From an uncultured Eubacteriaceae bacterium (lineage in GTDB: Bacteria; Bacillota; Clostridia; Lachnospirales; CAG-274): a stretch of DNA of 47,137 bases. Shown one piece after another: positions 15,958-23,725 of this stretch. The translations under genes and the position numbers were made by a program. The stretch is from assembly GCA_947167715.1 (NCBI GenBank), contig CAMVJD010000021.1, forward strand, positions 1 through 47,137. Reading direction: 5' to 3'. Position 1 is the first letter of the stretch; each line of letters opens with the position of its first letter. The notes under the pieces were generated by a model. It saw only the letters and a program-made list of their open reading frames with translations. It did not search any database and was not told the DNA's origin.

Positions 15958-16493
15958 AAATGTATGCTTCCATTCTGCCCGTTATACTGGGCGGCGTTGC
16001 AAATATGCTGTTTTGCAAAAGCAGCTTTTATAAAAGGCATAATATGCCTATAGACCTTGGAATAAGGCTTAAGGACGGTAAGCGTATCTTCGGCGACAAC
16101 AAAACGATTACAGGCTTTTTTTCAATGATAGGCTTTTGTATGCTTTTTCAGGTATTATGCGGCTTTTTGGGCATAAGCGGCGATATAGGTGCAATTGCCC
16201 GGGGCAGCGTTATATTCGACCTTTATATCGGCTTTTTACTCGGGCTTTCCTATATGCTGTGCGAGCTGCCAAACAGCTTTATAAAACGCAGGCTTGGCAT
16301 AACCCCGGGCAAGACAGAAAATGCGGTATTTTTTGTTATAGACCAGATAGACTCCGTATTTGGCGTTGCCTTTATTATATGTATGTTTTCGGGGCTTTGG
16401 CCAAGATATTTCGGATATATAGCCCTTGGCGGTCTTACTCATATAGCCGTAAACGCAGTATTATACCGTGCAAAAATAAGGCGTAATTTATAG
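15942..16493 (+). CDS. CarS-like (CDP-archaeol synthase family) CTP:lipid-phosphate cytidylyltransferase
   Basis: A 183-aa membrane protein with about five hydrophobic segments. It carries signatures of the CarS/DUF46 family: DLGIRLKDGKRIFGDNKTITG (about 38-58), ELPNSFIKRRLGITPG and FFVIDQIDSVFG. Archaeal CarS makes CDP-archaeol from CTP and an ether lipid phosphate. Bacterial members exist but their substrates are mostly unknown. The start at 15942 is inside the end of the DgkA-type gene (16-nt overlap), so translation is probably coupled. Together with the kinase it suggests activation of a lipid alcohol in two steps, to a phosphate and then to a CDP-lipid. The second step is inference. Confidence 0.8.
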   Translation: MAVILKMYASILPVILGGVANMLFCKSSFYKRHNMPIDLGIRLKDGKRIFGDNKTITGFFSMIGFCMLFQVLCGFLGISGDIGAIARGSVIFDLYIGFLLGLSYMLCELPNSFIKRRLGITPGKTENAVFFVIDQIDSVFGVAFIICMFSGLWPRYFGYIALGGLTHIAVNAVLYRAKIRRNL

Positions 16494-16573
16494 CTTTATA
16501 TTTTTTACCCTTTGCACCGTAAATATGCCATTATATTCTTAAATTTACTTATAAAAAGGAAAGGTGAAAAAAA

Positions 16574-17482
16574 ATGACAGCATCGATAAAACGTCTTAAT
16601 ATTTATTTTAAGGAAATGTACCCCATAATTCCCCGACTTGTTTTGGGCGGACTGCTGTTTTTTGAGATATATTTTATAGTGCTTTTAAATCACGGCGTAA
16701 CAAGCTTTGATATAGGCGCGGGTGAGGCTGTGGGCGCATTTACGGTATTCAGCTTTTTATGCTGGTTAAGGATAGCGGACGATTTTAAGGACTACGAGCT
16801 GGACTGCCGATTGTTCGCTTACCGTCCTCTTCCGTCGGGAAGAACAACAAAGAAAGACCTTGCGGTTTTTGTCAGCCTGCTTATCGCCTTAACATTGGCG
16901 CTTAATTATGTTTTTATGAATAATTTTATTTTTTGCATAATTTTGTATACCTATGGCAGTCTTATGGCAATTTGGTTTTTTCAAAAGCATAAAATACAAA
17001 AATCTCTGCCGCTTGCACTTTTGACACATAATCCCGTACAGATAATAATGAATATTTACATTATAAGCTATGTGGTCATAAAATACGGCATACGCCCCTT
17101 TGATCTGACAAACTTCCTTGCGGTGATGACGCTTTATTTCCCCGCACTTATTTGGGAGGTATCACGCAAGATACGCGCCCCCGGGGACGAGACCGAGTAT
17201 GTCACCTACTCCAAGCTTTTCGGCTATAAAAAAAGTGTGGATTTTGTGTTTATTATGACCTGGGTAGATATAATAACAAATTTTATATTGGTGTGGAATT
17301 TGAACAAGCTTTCGGTAATAGCGCTTTTGATAAATGTACTTTGGATGAGCGCAAGGTTTCTGGAATTTAAAAAGGACCCGACGGTCTATAAGCTGGTCGA
17401 TAAGGTGGAAAAATACACTTATATACAGGAAAGTCTTATGATATTGACTGTTGCGGCATATTTATTGGGGTGGAAAATATGA
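16574..17482 (+). CDS. UbiA-family prenyltransferase-like membrane protein
   Basis: A 302-aa polytopic membrane protein with eight or nine hydrophobic segments. The first Asp-rich motif of the UbiA superfamily is clear: D69-D70-F-K-D73-Y-E-L-D77, followed by RPLPSGR. A second acidic motif, GDETEYVTYSKLFGY (about 212-226), matches the DxxxD...T...G block. UbiA enzymes transfer a prenyl chain from a prenyl diphosphate to an acceptor in the membrane. Aromatic acceptors, geranylgeranylglyceryl phosphate and sugars all occur in the superfamily. It follows the CarS-like gene after an 80-nt gap with an AGGAAAGG site. The acceptor is unknown. Confidence 0.78.
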   Translation: MTASIKRLNIYFKEMYPIIPRLVLGGLLFFEIYFIVLLNHGVTSFDIGAGEAVGAFTVFSFLCWLRIADDFKDYELDCRLFAYRPLPSGRTTKKDLAVFVSLLIALTLALNYVFMNNFIFCIILYTYGSLMAIWFFQKHKIQKSLPLALLTHNPVQIIMNIYIISYVVIKYGIRPFDLTNFLAVMTLYFPALIWEVSRKIRAPGDETEYVTYSKLFGYKKSVDFVFIMTWVDIITNFILVWNLNKLSVIALLINVLWMSARFLEFKKDPTVYKLVDKVEKYTYIQESLMILTVAAYLLGWKI

Positions 17483-17528
17483 AAGCAGTATAATATGTAT
17501 ACAGCATCAAAATTTGGGAGGTGTTAAT

Positions 17529-19652
17529 ATGAAAGCGGAAAATCTTAAAATATTACGTCAAAACAAATTTAATGTACCGCCATTTATTACGGTGACATCA
17601 TCAAAAAACATCGACCTTTCATTCAGCTGCTCAAAGCTTTTTGCCGTGCGCTCGTCATTTGGCGGCGAGGACGGAAGCAAGCACTCGTTTGCGGGACAGT
17701 ACAAAACGCTTTTAAATGTAAAAAAAGCGGATGTTACCGCGGCCGTGGACGAGGTTTTATCAAGCCTTAAAAACGCCGCGGCCTATGCCGATGCAAAGGG
17801 CATAAGCGCGAAAAGCGGCTGTGTTATAATTCAAGATATGATATCCGCCGACATTTCCGGCGTACTGTTTACCGCAAACCCCAAGGGCATACTTAACGAA
17901 ACGGTCGTGACCGCAGGTAAAGGCACGGGCGACAATGTTGTAAATGACAGCGGCGAAACGAGCGCTTATTTTTATAACCTTGACGACAAGGTGTGGTACC
18001 GTGAAAACGGCGAGGATATCCTTACCCACGATATTTTGTCGGAGCTTTTGCAAAACGCCGATAAAGCAAAAAAAATTTTCGGAAAATATCTGGATATTGA
18101 ATTTGCGGTAAAGGATAAGACCCTGTATATCCTTCAGGTACGCCCCATAACCTCTCTTTCGTCAAAAAGGCTTATAGTGCTGGACAGCAGCAATATTTCC
18201 GAAAGCTATCCGGGAATAACGCTGCCGCTGACACAAAGCTTTGTAAAGGATATTTATACCCGTATATTTGAAGGATGTCTTATGCGTATGTCGGGGGATA
18301 AAAAGCTTGTCCGTTCCATGCGGCCGCAGCTTAAAAATATGGTAAAAAGCGTAAACGGCCGTGAATATTACGTTATTTCAAGCTGGTATGCTTTTTTGTC
18401 GCTTTTGCCATTTTCCAATAAAATAATACCCGTTTGGCGGCAAATGCTCGGTATTGAAGACGATACCTTTGATATCCCCAAAATTAAAACAAGCCTTATG
18501 CAAAAAACAAAAATATTTATAAGCTTTATATACTATCTTTTTTCCGCGCCCAAGGAAATGCGCTTGCTTAAAAACAGATTTGACAAAAATTATATTTTAT
18601 ATCAAAATATGTCCAAAAAGCAGGATATACCCGCACTTCTTGATGCCTTTGACATCATAAGCGCCGATATTCTTTCAAACTGGGATATAACGCTTATAAA
18701 TGATATGTACGCCTTTATATTTACATATTTATGCAAAAATAAAAATATAAAAAACATTTCTCCCGAGAGCTTAAAGCCCGTAAAGGCGCTTAACAAACTT
18801 ATTATGACATATCGAAAATACGGCATTGAAAGCAGGGAATATAAAACCGAAAAAAGAAAGTACATCTCCCTTTACGGCGACAGGATAAGCGGCGAGCTAA
18901 AGCTTGAAACACCTACATACCGCACCGAGCCGTCTATGCTTGACGATTATGTTAAAGCTCACTCTCCCACCAAAATACCCAAGACCGAAAAGCACAGACG
19001 AGGATTTTTTGAAAAATGCGCCGCAACGGGCATAGCAGGCAGGGAAAGCTCACGCCTTGACCGCAGCCGCATATTCGGCCTGATACGCGGTATAATGCTG
19101 AATATCGGCGGCATACTTGTTAAAAAGGGGCTTATTTCAAGCCGAGAGGATGTATTTTATCTTTATTTGCACGAGCTGCGCAATATAGAAAACTTTGACG
19201 CAGACCGACTTAAATCCGTCATAGCCCAAAGAAAGCAAAGATTTGAAAATTTAAAGGATATCCCCTATTTTAAGCGCCTGGTCTTTGCCGATAAGATAAC
19301 CGAAAAAAGCGCCGCCTGCTCCGCTGTTTCAAACGACGGGAAAATACTGTACGGAAACGGAGTTTCGGGCGGAAAGGTAAGGGGCGAGATACTTATAGTC
19401 GATGACCCGACAAAGGCCGATGCAAGGGAAAAGATCATAGTAACACGCTCCACCGACCCGGGCTGGGTATTTCTTATACAAAACTGCAGGGGGATAGTTG
19501 CAGAAAGGGGCTCGCTTTTAAGCCATACCGCAATAATCTCGCGCGAGCTTGAAAAGCCGTCGCTGGTAAATGTAAAAAATGCCTCTCAGATACTTAAAAA
19601 CGGTATGCTTGCGGAGCTTGATGCCGACAGGGGAAGGATAGTGATATTATGA
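17529..19652 (+). CDS. PEP-synthase-like dikinase (ATP-grasp plus phosphohistidine domain), unknown acceptor
   Basis: A 707-aa protein. Residues about 35-235 match the PPDK/PEP-synthase ATP-grasp domain (FAVRSSFGGEDG, SFAGQY, IIQDMISADISGVLFTANP, LYILQVRPIT). Residues about 610-707 are the swivelling phosphohistidine domain, with ERGSLLSHTAIISREL carrying the likely catalytic H666. There is no C-terminal PEP/pyruvate TIM barrel, and the first ATP-grasp lobe (about 60-70 residues with the GGKx lysine) is missing or very short. The central 240-600 region is novel. Rifampin phosphotransferases share the ATP-grasp/acceptor/His layout without a PEP barrel, so this may phosphorylate a small or lipid acceptor. 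The ATG at 17529 follows GGGAGGTG. Its stop overlaps the next gene by 4 nt. Confidence 0.8.
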   Translation: MKAENLKILRQNKFNVPPFITVTSSKNIDLSFSCSKLFAVRSSFGGEDGSKHSFAGQYKTLLNVKKADVTAAVDEVLSSLKNAAAYADAKGISAKSGCVIIQDMISADISGVLFTANPKGILNETVVTAGKGTGDNVVNDSGETSAYFYNLDDKVWYRENGEDILTHDILSELLQNADKAKKIFGKYLDIEFAVKDKTLYILQVRPITSLSSKRLIVLDSSNISESYPGITLPLTQSFVKDIYTRIFEGCLMRMSGDKKLVRSMRPQLKNMVKSVNGREYYVISSWYAFLSLLPFSNKIIPVWRQMLGIEDDTFDIPKIKTSLMQKTKIFISFIYYLFSAPKEMRLLKNRFDKNYILYQNMSKKQDIPALLDAFDIISADILSNWDITLINDMYAFIFTYLCKNKNIKNISPESLKPVKALNKLIMTYRKYGIESREYKTEKRKYISLYGDRISGELKLETPTYRTEPSMLDDYVKAHSPTKIPKTEKHRRGFFEKCAATGIAGRESSRLDRSRIFGLIRGIMLNIGGILVKKGLISSREDVFYLYLHELRNIENFDADRLKSVIAQRKQRFENLKDIPYFKRLVFADKITEKSAACSAVSNDGKILYGNGVSGGKVRGEILIVDDPTKADAREKIIVTRSTDPGWVFLIQNCRGIVAERGSLLSHTAIISRELEKPSLVNVKNASQILKNGMLAELDADRGRIVIL

Positions 19653-20653
19653 AAAATTATAACTGTGTATTCGGCAGGCTTGATCCGGCGCAGACAAAAA
19701 AATTTTTGTCCATGTCAAAAAATGCCGAAACGGAGAAAAAAATAATTTTAAATAGGCACATATTAAGCCGTTATTTTCGTGCCGTGCCCTTTGCCGTTTT
19801 TGACGAAAGCGGCGAAATAGTCTGCCGCCTTATACTTGCGCTTTATCCCGACGAAGACAAGGCATATATAGGCTTTTTTGAAAGCCTTGACGACAGCGCG
19901 GCCTGCAAAATACTTTTTACGGCTGCGGAGAACTACGCAAAAAAGCACGGCATCAAAAAAATTCTCGGCCCATATAACTGCTCGCTTTGGCTTGGCTGTC
20001 GTATGAAGCTTGACAATTTTGACGATACCTATACGGGCGAACCCCTAAATCCGCCCCACTACCCGCGTTTGTGGCAGGAAAACGGCTATACTATATGCGA
20101 AAAATATCATTCAAACATCTATAAAAAGCCCGAGGGTCACAATGAAAAATGCCGCCAAAGGCTTGAATACTTTAAAAATAACGGCTATATATTCAAGACC
20201 ATGACAAAACGCGGCTTTAAGCGGCAGTTAAGTGAGCTTTATGCCCTTTTGACAAGGCTTTATTCGACCTTTCCCGAATACCGCCATATAACCGAGGACG
20301 ATTTTATACGCCTTTATTCGCCGCTTAAAAATATGCTTTGCCTTAAAAAGACCGCACTTGTATACAAGGACGGCAAGCTTGCCGCCTTTATGATACCATT
20401 TCCCGATTACAGCAAAACAAAGGGCCTTTTCGGTTTTTATATGACCCGAAAAGACCCTGAAAGACTGATTTTTATGTATCTTGGCGCCGACCCCGGGCAT
20501 AGAGGCTTGGGAAGCGCCCTTGCCGAAACAATGCGCAATATGCAGGAGGGAAAGACATCCGTAGGTGCGCTTATTCACGGTCAAAAACCCCGCTATTACA
20601 GCGAGCTGATAGAAAACACATATAACTATGCGCTGCTTTGCAAAGATATATAA
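19649..20653 (+). CDS. GNAT-like N-acyltransferase (YghO-like)
   Basis: A 334-aa protein resembling the YghO-type group within the GNAT superfamily. The C-terminal part has an acyl-CoA-binding-like loop DPGHRGLGSALAE (about 279-291). The N-terminal half includes ILGPYNCSLWLGCRMKLDNF and HYPRLWQENGY. Members may transfer acetyl or longer acyl groups; the substrate is unknown. Its start overlaps the dikinase stop (ATGA), so it is coupled to it and is the last gene of the run. Its TAA directly abuts the stop of the converging EAL gene, with no terminator between. Confidence 0.68.
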   Translation: MKNYNCVFGRLDPAQTKKFLSMSKNAETEKKIILNRHILSRYFRAVPFAVFDESGEIVCRLILALYPDEDKAYIGFFESLDDSAACKILFTAAENYAKKHGIKKILGPYNCSLWLGCRMKLDNFDDTYTGEPLNPPHYPRLWQENGYTICEKYHSNIYKKPEGHNEKCRQRLEYFKNNGYIFKTMTKRGFKRQLSELYALLTRLYSTFPEYRHITEDDFIRLYSPLKNMLCLKKTALVYKDGKLAAFMIPFPDYSKTKGLFGFYMTRKDPERLIFMYLGADPGHRGLGSALAETMRNMQEGKTSVGALIHGQKPRYYSELIENTYNYALLCKDI

Positions 20654-22303
20654 TCACATATATTTACCCGCAAATTCCTGCAAAGGTATCGGCTTTGAAT
20701 AATAGTAGCCCTGAAGACTGCCAATACGATATTGTCGCAGATAGTCACGCATTTCTGCCGTTTCGACACCCTCAACGCAAACCTCCGCGGAAAATGCCTC
20801 TGCAAGCTCGGATATAAAACGCACGGTATTTTGGTCGGAAACGCTTTTTTCGACATTTTTAACATACTCGCGGTCTATCTTTATTATATCGACGGGCAGC
20901 TCTCTTAAAATGCCGAGGGATGCAAAGCCCGTTCCAAAATCGTCCAGCGCCATTTTTATACCGCGCTCCCTGCATATTTCAAACATACTTTTAAGCACGT
21001 TCATATCAAGCAGACGGCAGCGCTCGGTTATTTCAAGACAAAGATTTTTTGCGGGATACTGTGTTTCATCAAGCAGTTCAAAAAGCTCCGACACGAAGTC
21101 GCGTTTTTCAAGCTGTGCATAGGACAAGTTTACATTCATAACAAAATTGGGATACTTTTCAATAAACAGCTTGCCGTCGGTCATGGCCTGTTTAAGTATC
21201 CACCGTCCAAGCTCGGGGAAAATGGTATCCTGCTCCAGCACGGGAATAAACTGAACAGGCGGCACAGTGCCGTATTTATCGTTTTTCCAGCGTATAAGAG
21301 CCTCCATCCCCTTTAATTCGTCGGTTTCGGCATTTATAATGGGCTGATAGCAAAGGAAAAAGCCCTTGCAGTTCTCCGCAATACTGTTTCTTATTATATT
21401 TAATTTTTCAACCAGCGTCCTGTTTTCGTTGCTCAAAGCGTCCTCAAAAAGCACAAGCTCGCCGATATGCTTGCTTTTTGACTCATAATAGGCATATTTA
21501 AGGCAGGAATACAGGGTATCGCTTGTTATGTCAAAATTATCAAGATATACCGCACCGCCGTTTAAGGACAGACTTACGCGCTGACCGTTAGCGAAGAAAT
21601 CATGCACGACAGTTTCCTTAAGCTCGGCGTACAGCTCCCGCATTTTTTCCACCGAAAGAGTCCTTGATACCAAAACAAACTTTGTACCGTCCATACGGTA
21701 TACAAGGCCAAGGTTTGCAATCTTTTTCCGCAGCATATCGCCAAGCTTTGCCAGAACATCGTTGCCAAAGCTAAAGCCGTAAAGGTCGTTTATATTGGAA
21801 AAATTACTTAAGCCCATCATAAGTATAAGTGTTTTTTCCTTTTTCCACAAAAGCGTATCTATATCGTCCAAAAAGCCGTAAAGATTGCGCAGACCCGTTA
21901 CCGCATCCACATAGCTCAAAACGCCGTGATTTTTAATTGAACCGCCGAAAAAGTCGGGATTGCCGTCGGGGTCTCTGATAACAACGCCCCGGCAGGTACA
22001 AACACAGTAGTTTCCGTCCCTGGTTTCCGCGCGGTACTGCATATCGTGGCCGTCATCCTTGCCCGCAAAAATAGCCTCTATACTTTTGGCATAATTTTCT
22101 CTGTCCTCGGGATGTATATGCTTTTCCCATATATCGCCTGCGCCTACCATATATTCATCCGGCAGACCGAAAAAATCCACCGCCGTTTTAGACCATCTTG
22201 AAAGATCCTCTTTCATATCGCAAAGGTAGACATAATTACCCTCGGCAACAATGGAAAAGGCCTCAAAAAGCCTGTCAAGTTTTATTCGCCTGATATTATC
22301 CAT
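20654..22303 (-). CDS. PAS - degenerate GGDEF - EAL cyclic-di-GMP phosphodiesterase
   Basis: A 549-aa signalling protein. The N-terminal part (about 10-135) is PAS-like. The middle (about 140-295) is a GGDEF fold whose signature reads MDGTKF instead of GGDEF, so it should not make c-di-GMP. The C-terminal EAL domain (about 305-545) has all catalytic elements: GMEALIRW, MNVNLSYAQL, LEITER, LDDFGTGF, IIKIDREY, EGVET and LQGYYY. It should hydrolyse c-di-GMP, with PAS and GGDEF acting as sensors. No transmembrane segment is seen. An in-frame GTG at 22312 is only 2 nt from the GAGAGG site, so the ATG at 22303 is preferred. It has its own promoter with an operator-like palindrome. Confidence 0.92.
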   Translation of the reverse strand: MDNIRRIKLDRLFEAFSIVAEGNYVYLCDMKEDLSRWSKTAVDFFGLPDEYMVGAGDIWEKHIHPEDRENYAKSIEAIFAGKDDGHDMQYRAETRDGNYCVCTCRGVVIRDPDGNPDFFGGSIKNHGVLSYVDAVTGLRNLYGFLDDIDTLLWKKEKTLILMMGLSNFSNINDLYGFSFGNDVLAKLGDMLRKKIANLGLVYRMDGTKFVLVSRTLSVEKMRELYAELKETVVHDFFANGQRVSLSLNGGAVYLDNFDITSDTLYSCLKYAYYESKSKHIGELVLFEDALSNENRTLVEKLNIIRNSIAENCKGFFLCYQPIINAETDELKGMEALIRWKNDKYGTVPPVQFIPVLEQDTIFPELGRWILKQAMTDGKLFIEKYPNFVMNVNLSYAQLEKRDFVSELFELLDETQYPAKNLCLEITERCRLLDMNVLKSMFEICRERGIKMALDDFGTGFASLGILRELPVDIIKIDREYVKNVEKSVSDQNTVRFISELAEAFSAEVCVEGVETAEMRDYLRQYRIGSLQGYYYSKPIPLQEFAGKYM

Positions 22304-22347
22304 AATGTCCACATCCTCTCGCCAAGTGCAAATCTATCCATATTTAT

Positions 22348-22376
22348 ATTGTATAACACCATGAGGTGTTTGTCAA
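22348..22376 (-). promoter_or_regulatory. Promoter of the EAL gene with a palindrome between -35 and -10
   Basis: Minus strand -35 TTGACA (22371-22376), 17-bp spacer, -10 TACAAT (22348-22353). The spacer holds a perfect inverted repeat AACACC-TCAT-GGTGTT (22355-22370), the classic place for a repressor operator. Confidence 0.7.
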
Positions 22377-22400
22377 TATTTTTGTGTATTTTGACAGTCT

Positions 22401-23024
22401 TCAGGCATCTGCCGAAAGAAATATGGCAGCAATACCTCCATCAATTTCTATTTCCGCACTTTTTTTTGCTATTTTATTACTAACGCAAAGAGAACTGCCT
22501 TTTTTTAGCGTATGGTTTTCAAGCGGATATTCAAAGCCCTTAAGCGTAAGCCCCGTTATGCGCTGTGTTACGGGAAGAATCGATACATACCTTCCGTCGT
22601 TTGAGAGCCTTAGCTTATTTTTGCCGTCCATAAGCATGATCGTATTTGTTTTATTTATTATACGCGCAACTATGCCGCGTTTAAGGCATTTAAGCAAAAG
22701 CTGGATATTACACAGCGTATGGTCAAGCCTTGTGCCGCTTAATGCCCCTGTGACCGTGATATCGCTTGCCCCAAGCTTAAACGCAAGCTCCAGCCCAAGC
22801 TCGATATCGGTCATATCCTTTTTAACGGGAAATCTTGTTTTCGGGATATCCGCAAAAAAATCAAGGCTCGTCTGCGATACCGAATCAAAATCACCCAGTA
22901 TGCGCTCGGGCCTTAAATTATATTCCGCGCAGCGGTCAAGGCCGCCGTCACAGGCAATTATATATCGTTCCCGTGCATCCCCGGGCAGTTTAAAATCCCC
23001 GCTTCCGATAATAAGTACCTTCAT
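22401..23024 (-). CDS. thiN: Thiamine pyrophosphokinase
   Basis: Makes thiamine diphosphate from thiamine and ATP. The 207-aa protein has family motifs ACDGGLDRC, LGDFDSV, DMTDIELGLELA and TGALSGTRLDHTLCNI. The open frame runs 33 codons further upstream into the rpe gene, but the ATG at 23024 has AAGGAG at correct spacing and starts with the typical MKVLIIGSGDF. It is the last gene of the rsmB-thiN operon, a position conserved in Firmicutes (rsgA-rpe-thiN). Confidence 0.95.
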   Translation of the reverse strand: MKVLIIGSGDFKLPGDARERYIIACDGGLDRCAEYNLRPERILGDFDSVSQTSLDFFADIPKTRFPVKKDMTDIELGLELAFKLGASDITVTGALSGTRLDHTLCNIQLLLKCLKRGIVARIINKTNTIMLMDGKNKLRLSNDGRYVSILPVTQRITGLTLKGFEYPLENHTLKKGSSLCVSNKIAKKSAEIEIDGGIAAIFLSADA

Positions 23025-23049
23025 ATCAGATGCTCCTTTTATATGCCTA

Positions 23050-23706
23050 TCATTTAAGCATATCATTAAATGCGGCAATATTTGCCGAGGTATCGCCCTT
23101 AAATATTGCCGAGCCCGCCACAATTACCTCTGCGCCGGCTGCCTTTACCCTTTCAAGATTATCAAGCTTAACGCCGCCGTCTATCTCCAGTTCAAACAAA
23201 AGCGAATTATTTTTTTTGATATCGGCAAGCTGTCTTACCTTTTCAAGCGTTTCGGGTATAAGCCCCTGACCGCCAAAGCCCGGCTCAACGCTCATGACCA
23301 GCACCAGATCGACGGCGGAAAGATAGGGCTCTATATCCTTTACTGGCGTTTTGGGCTTTATGGTGATACCCGCCTTTTTGCCCAGTGAATGAATTTTGTC
23401 TATCGCACTTAACGGATCCTTGCAGGCCTCGATATGAAAATTGATTATATCCGAGCCTGCCGCCGCAAACTGCTCTATATATCGCTCGGGCTCGACTATC
23501 ATTAAATGCGTATCAAGCACAAGGTCGGTTATTTTTCTTAAACATTCCACTACGGGTATGCCTATTGAAATATTCGGCACAAAAAGGCCGTCCATAACAT
23601 CAATATGTATATAGGGTACATTCTGCTTTTCCAGCAGTTTTACTTCCTCGCCAAGTTTTGTAAAATCACAGGATAAAAGCGAGGGTGAAAGCTTATATGC
23701 AGACAT
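23050..23706 (-). CDS. rpe: Ribulose-phosphate 3-epimerase
   Basis: Interconverts ribulose 5-phosphate and xylulose 5-phosphate in the pentose phosphate pathway. The 218-aa TIM barrel has the metal and catalytic motifs HIDVMDGLFVPNISIG, LDTHLMI, MSVEPGFGGQ and LEIDGGV. Length and start (MSAYKLSPSLLSCDF) are typical. It lies 19 nt after rsgA and 25 nt before thiN. Confidence 0.97.
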   Translation of the reverse strand: MSAYKLSPSLLSCDFTKLGEEVKLLEKQNVPYIHIDVMDGLFVPNISIGIPVVECLRKITDLVLDTHLMIVEPERYIEQFAAAGSDIINFHIEACKDPLSAIDKIHSLGKKAGITIKPKTPVKDIEPYLSAVDLVLVMSVEPGFGGQGLIPETLEKVRQLADIKKNNSLLFELEIDGGVKLDNLERVKAAGAEVIVAGSAIFKGDTSANIAAFNDMLK

Positions 23707-23725
23707 CGCATATTCTCCTTTATGT

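Noticed and set aside
15942..17482. Complete archaeal-type ether lipid pathway
   Set aside because: CarS-like and UbiA-like genes alone do not prove it; no glycerol-1-phosphate dehydrogenase or GGGP synthase gene is in the window.
22366..23388. A 340-codon plus-strand open frame across thiN and rpe
   Set aside because: Both minus-strand genes are clear; the frame has no ribosome binding site and no motif.
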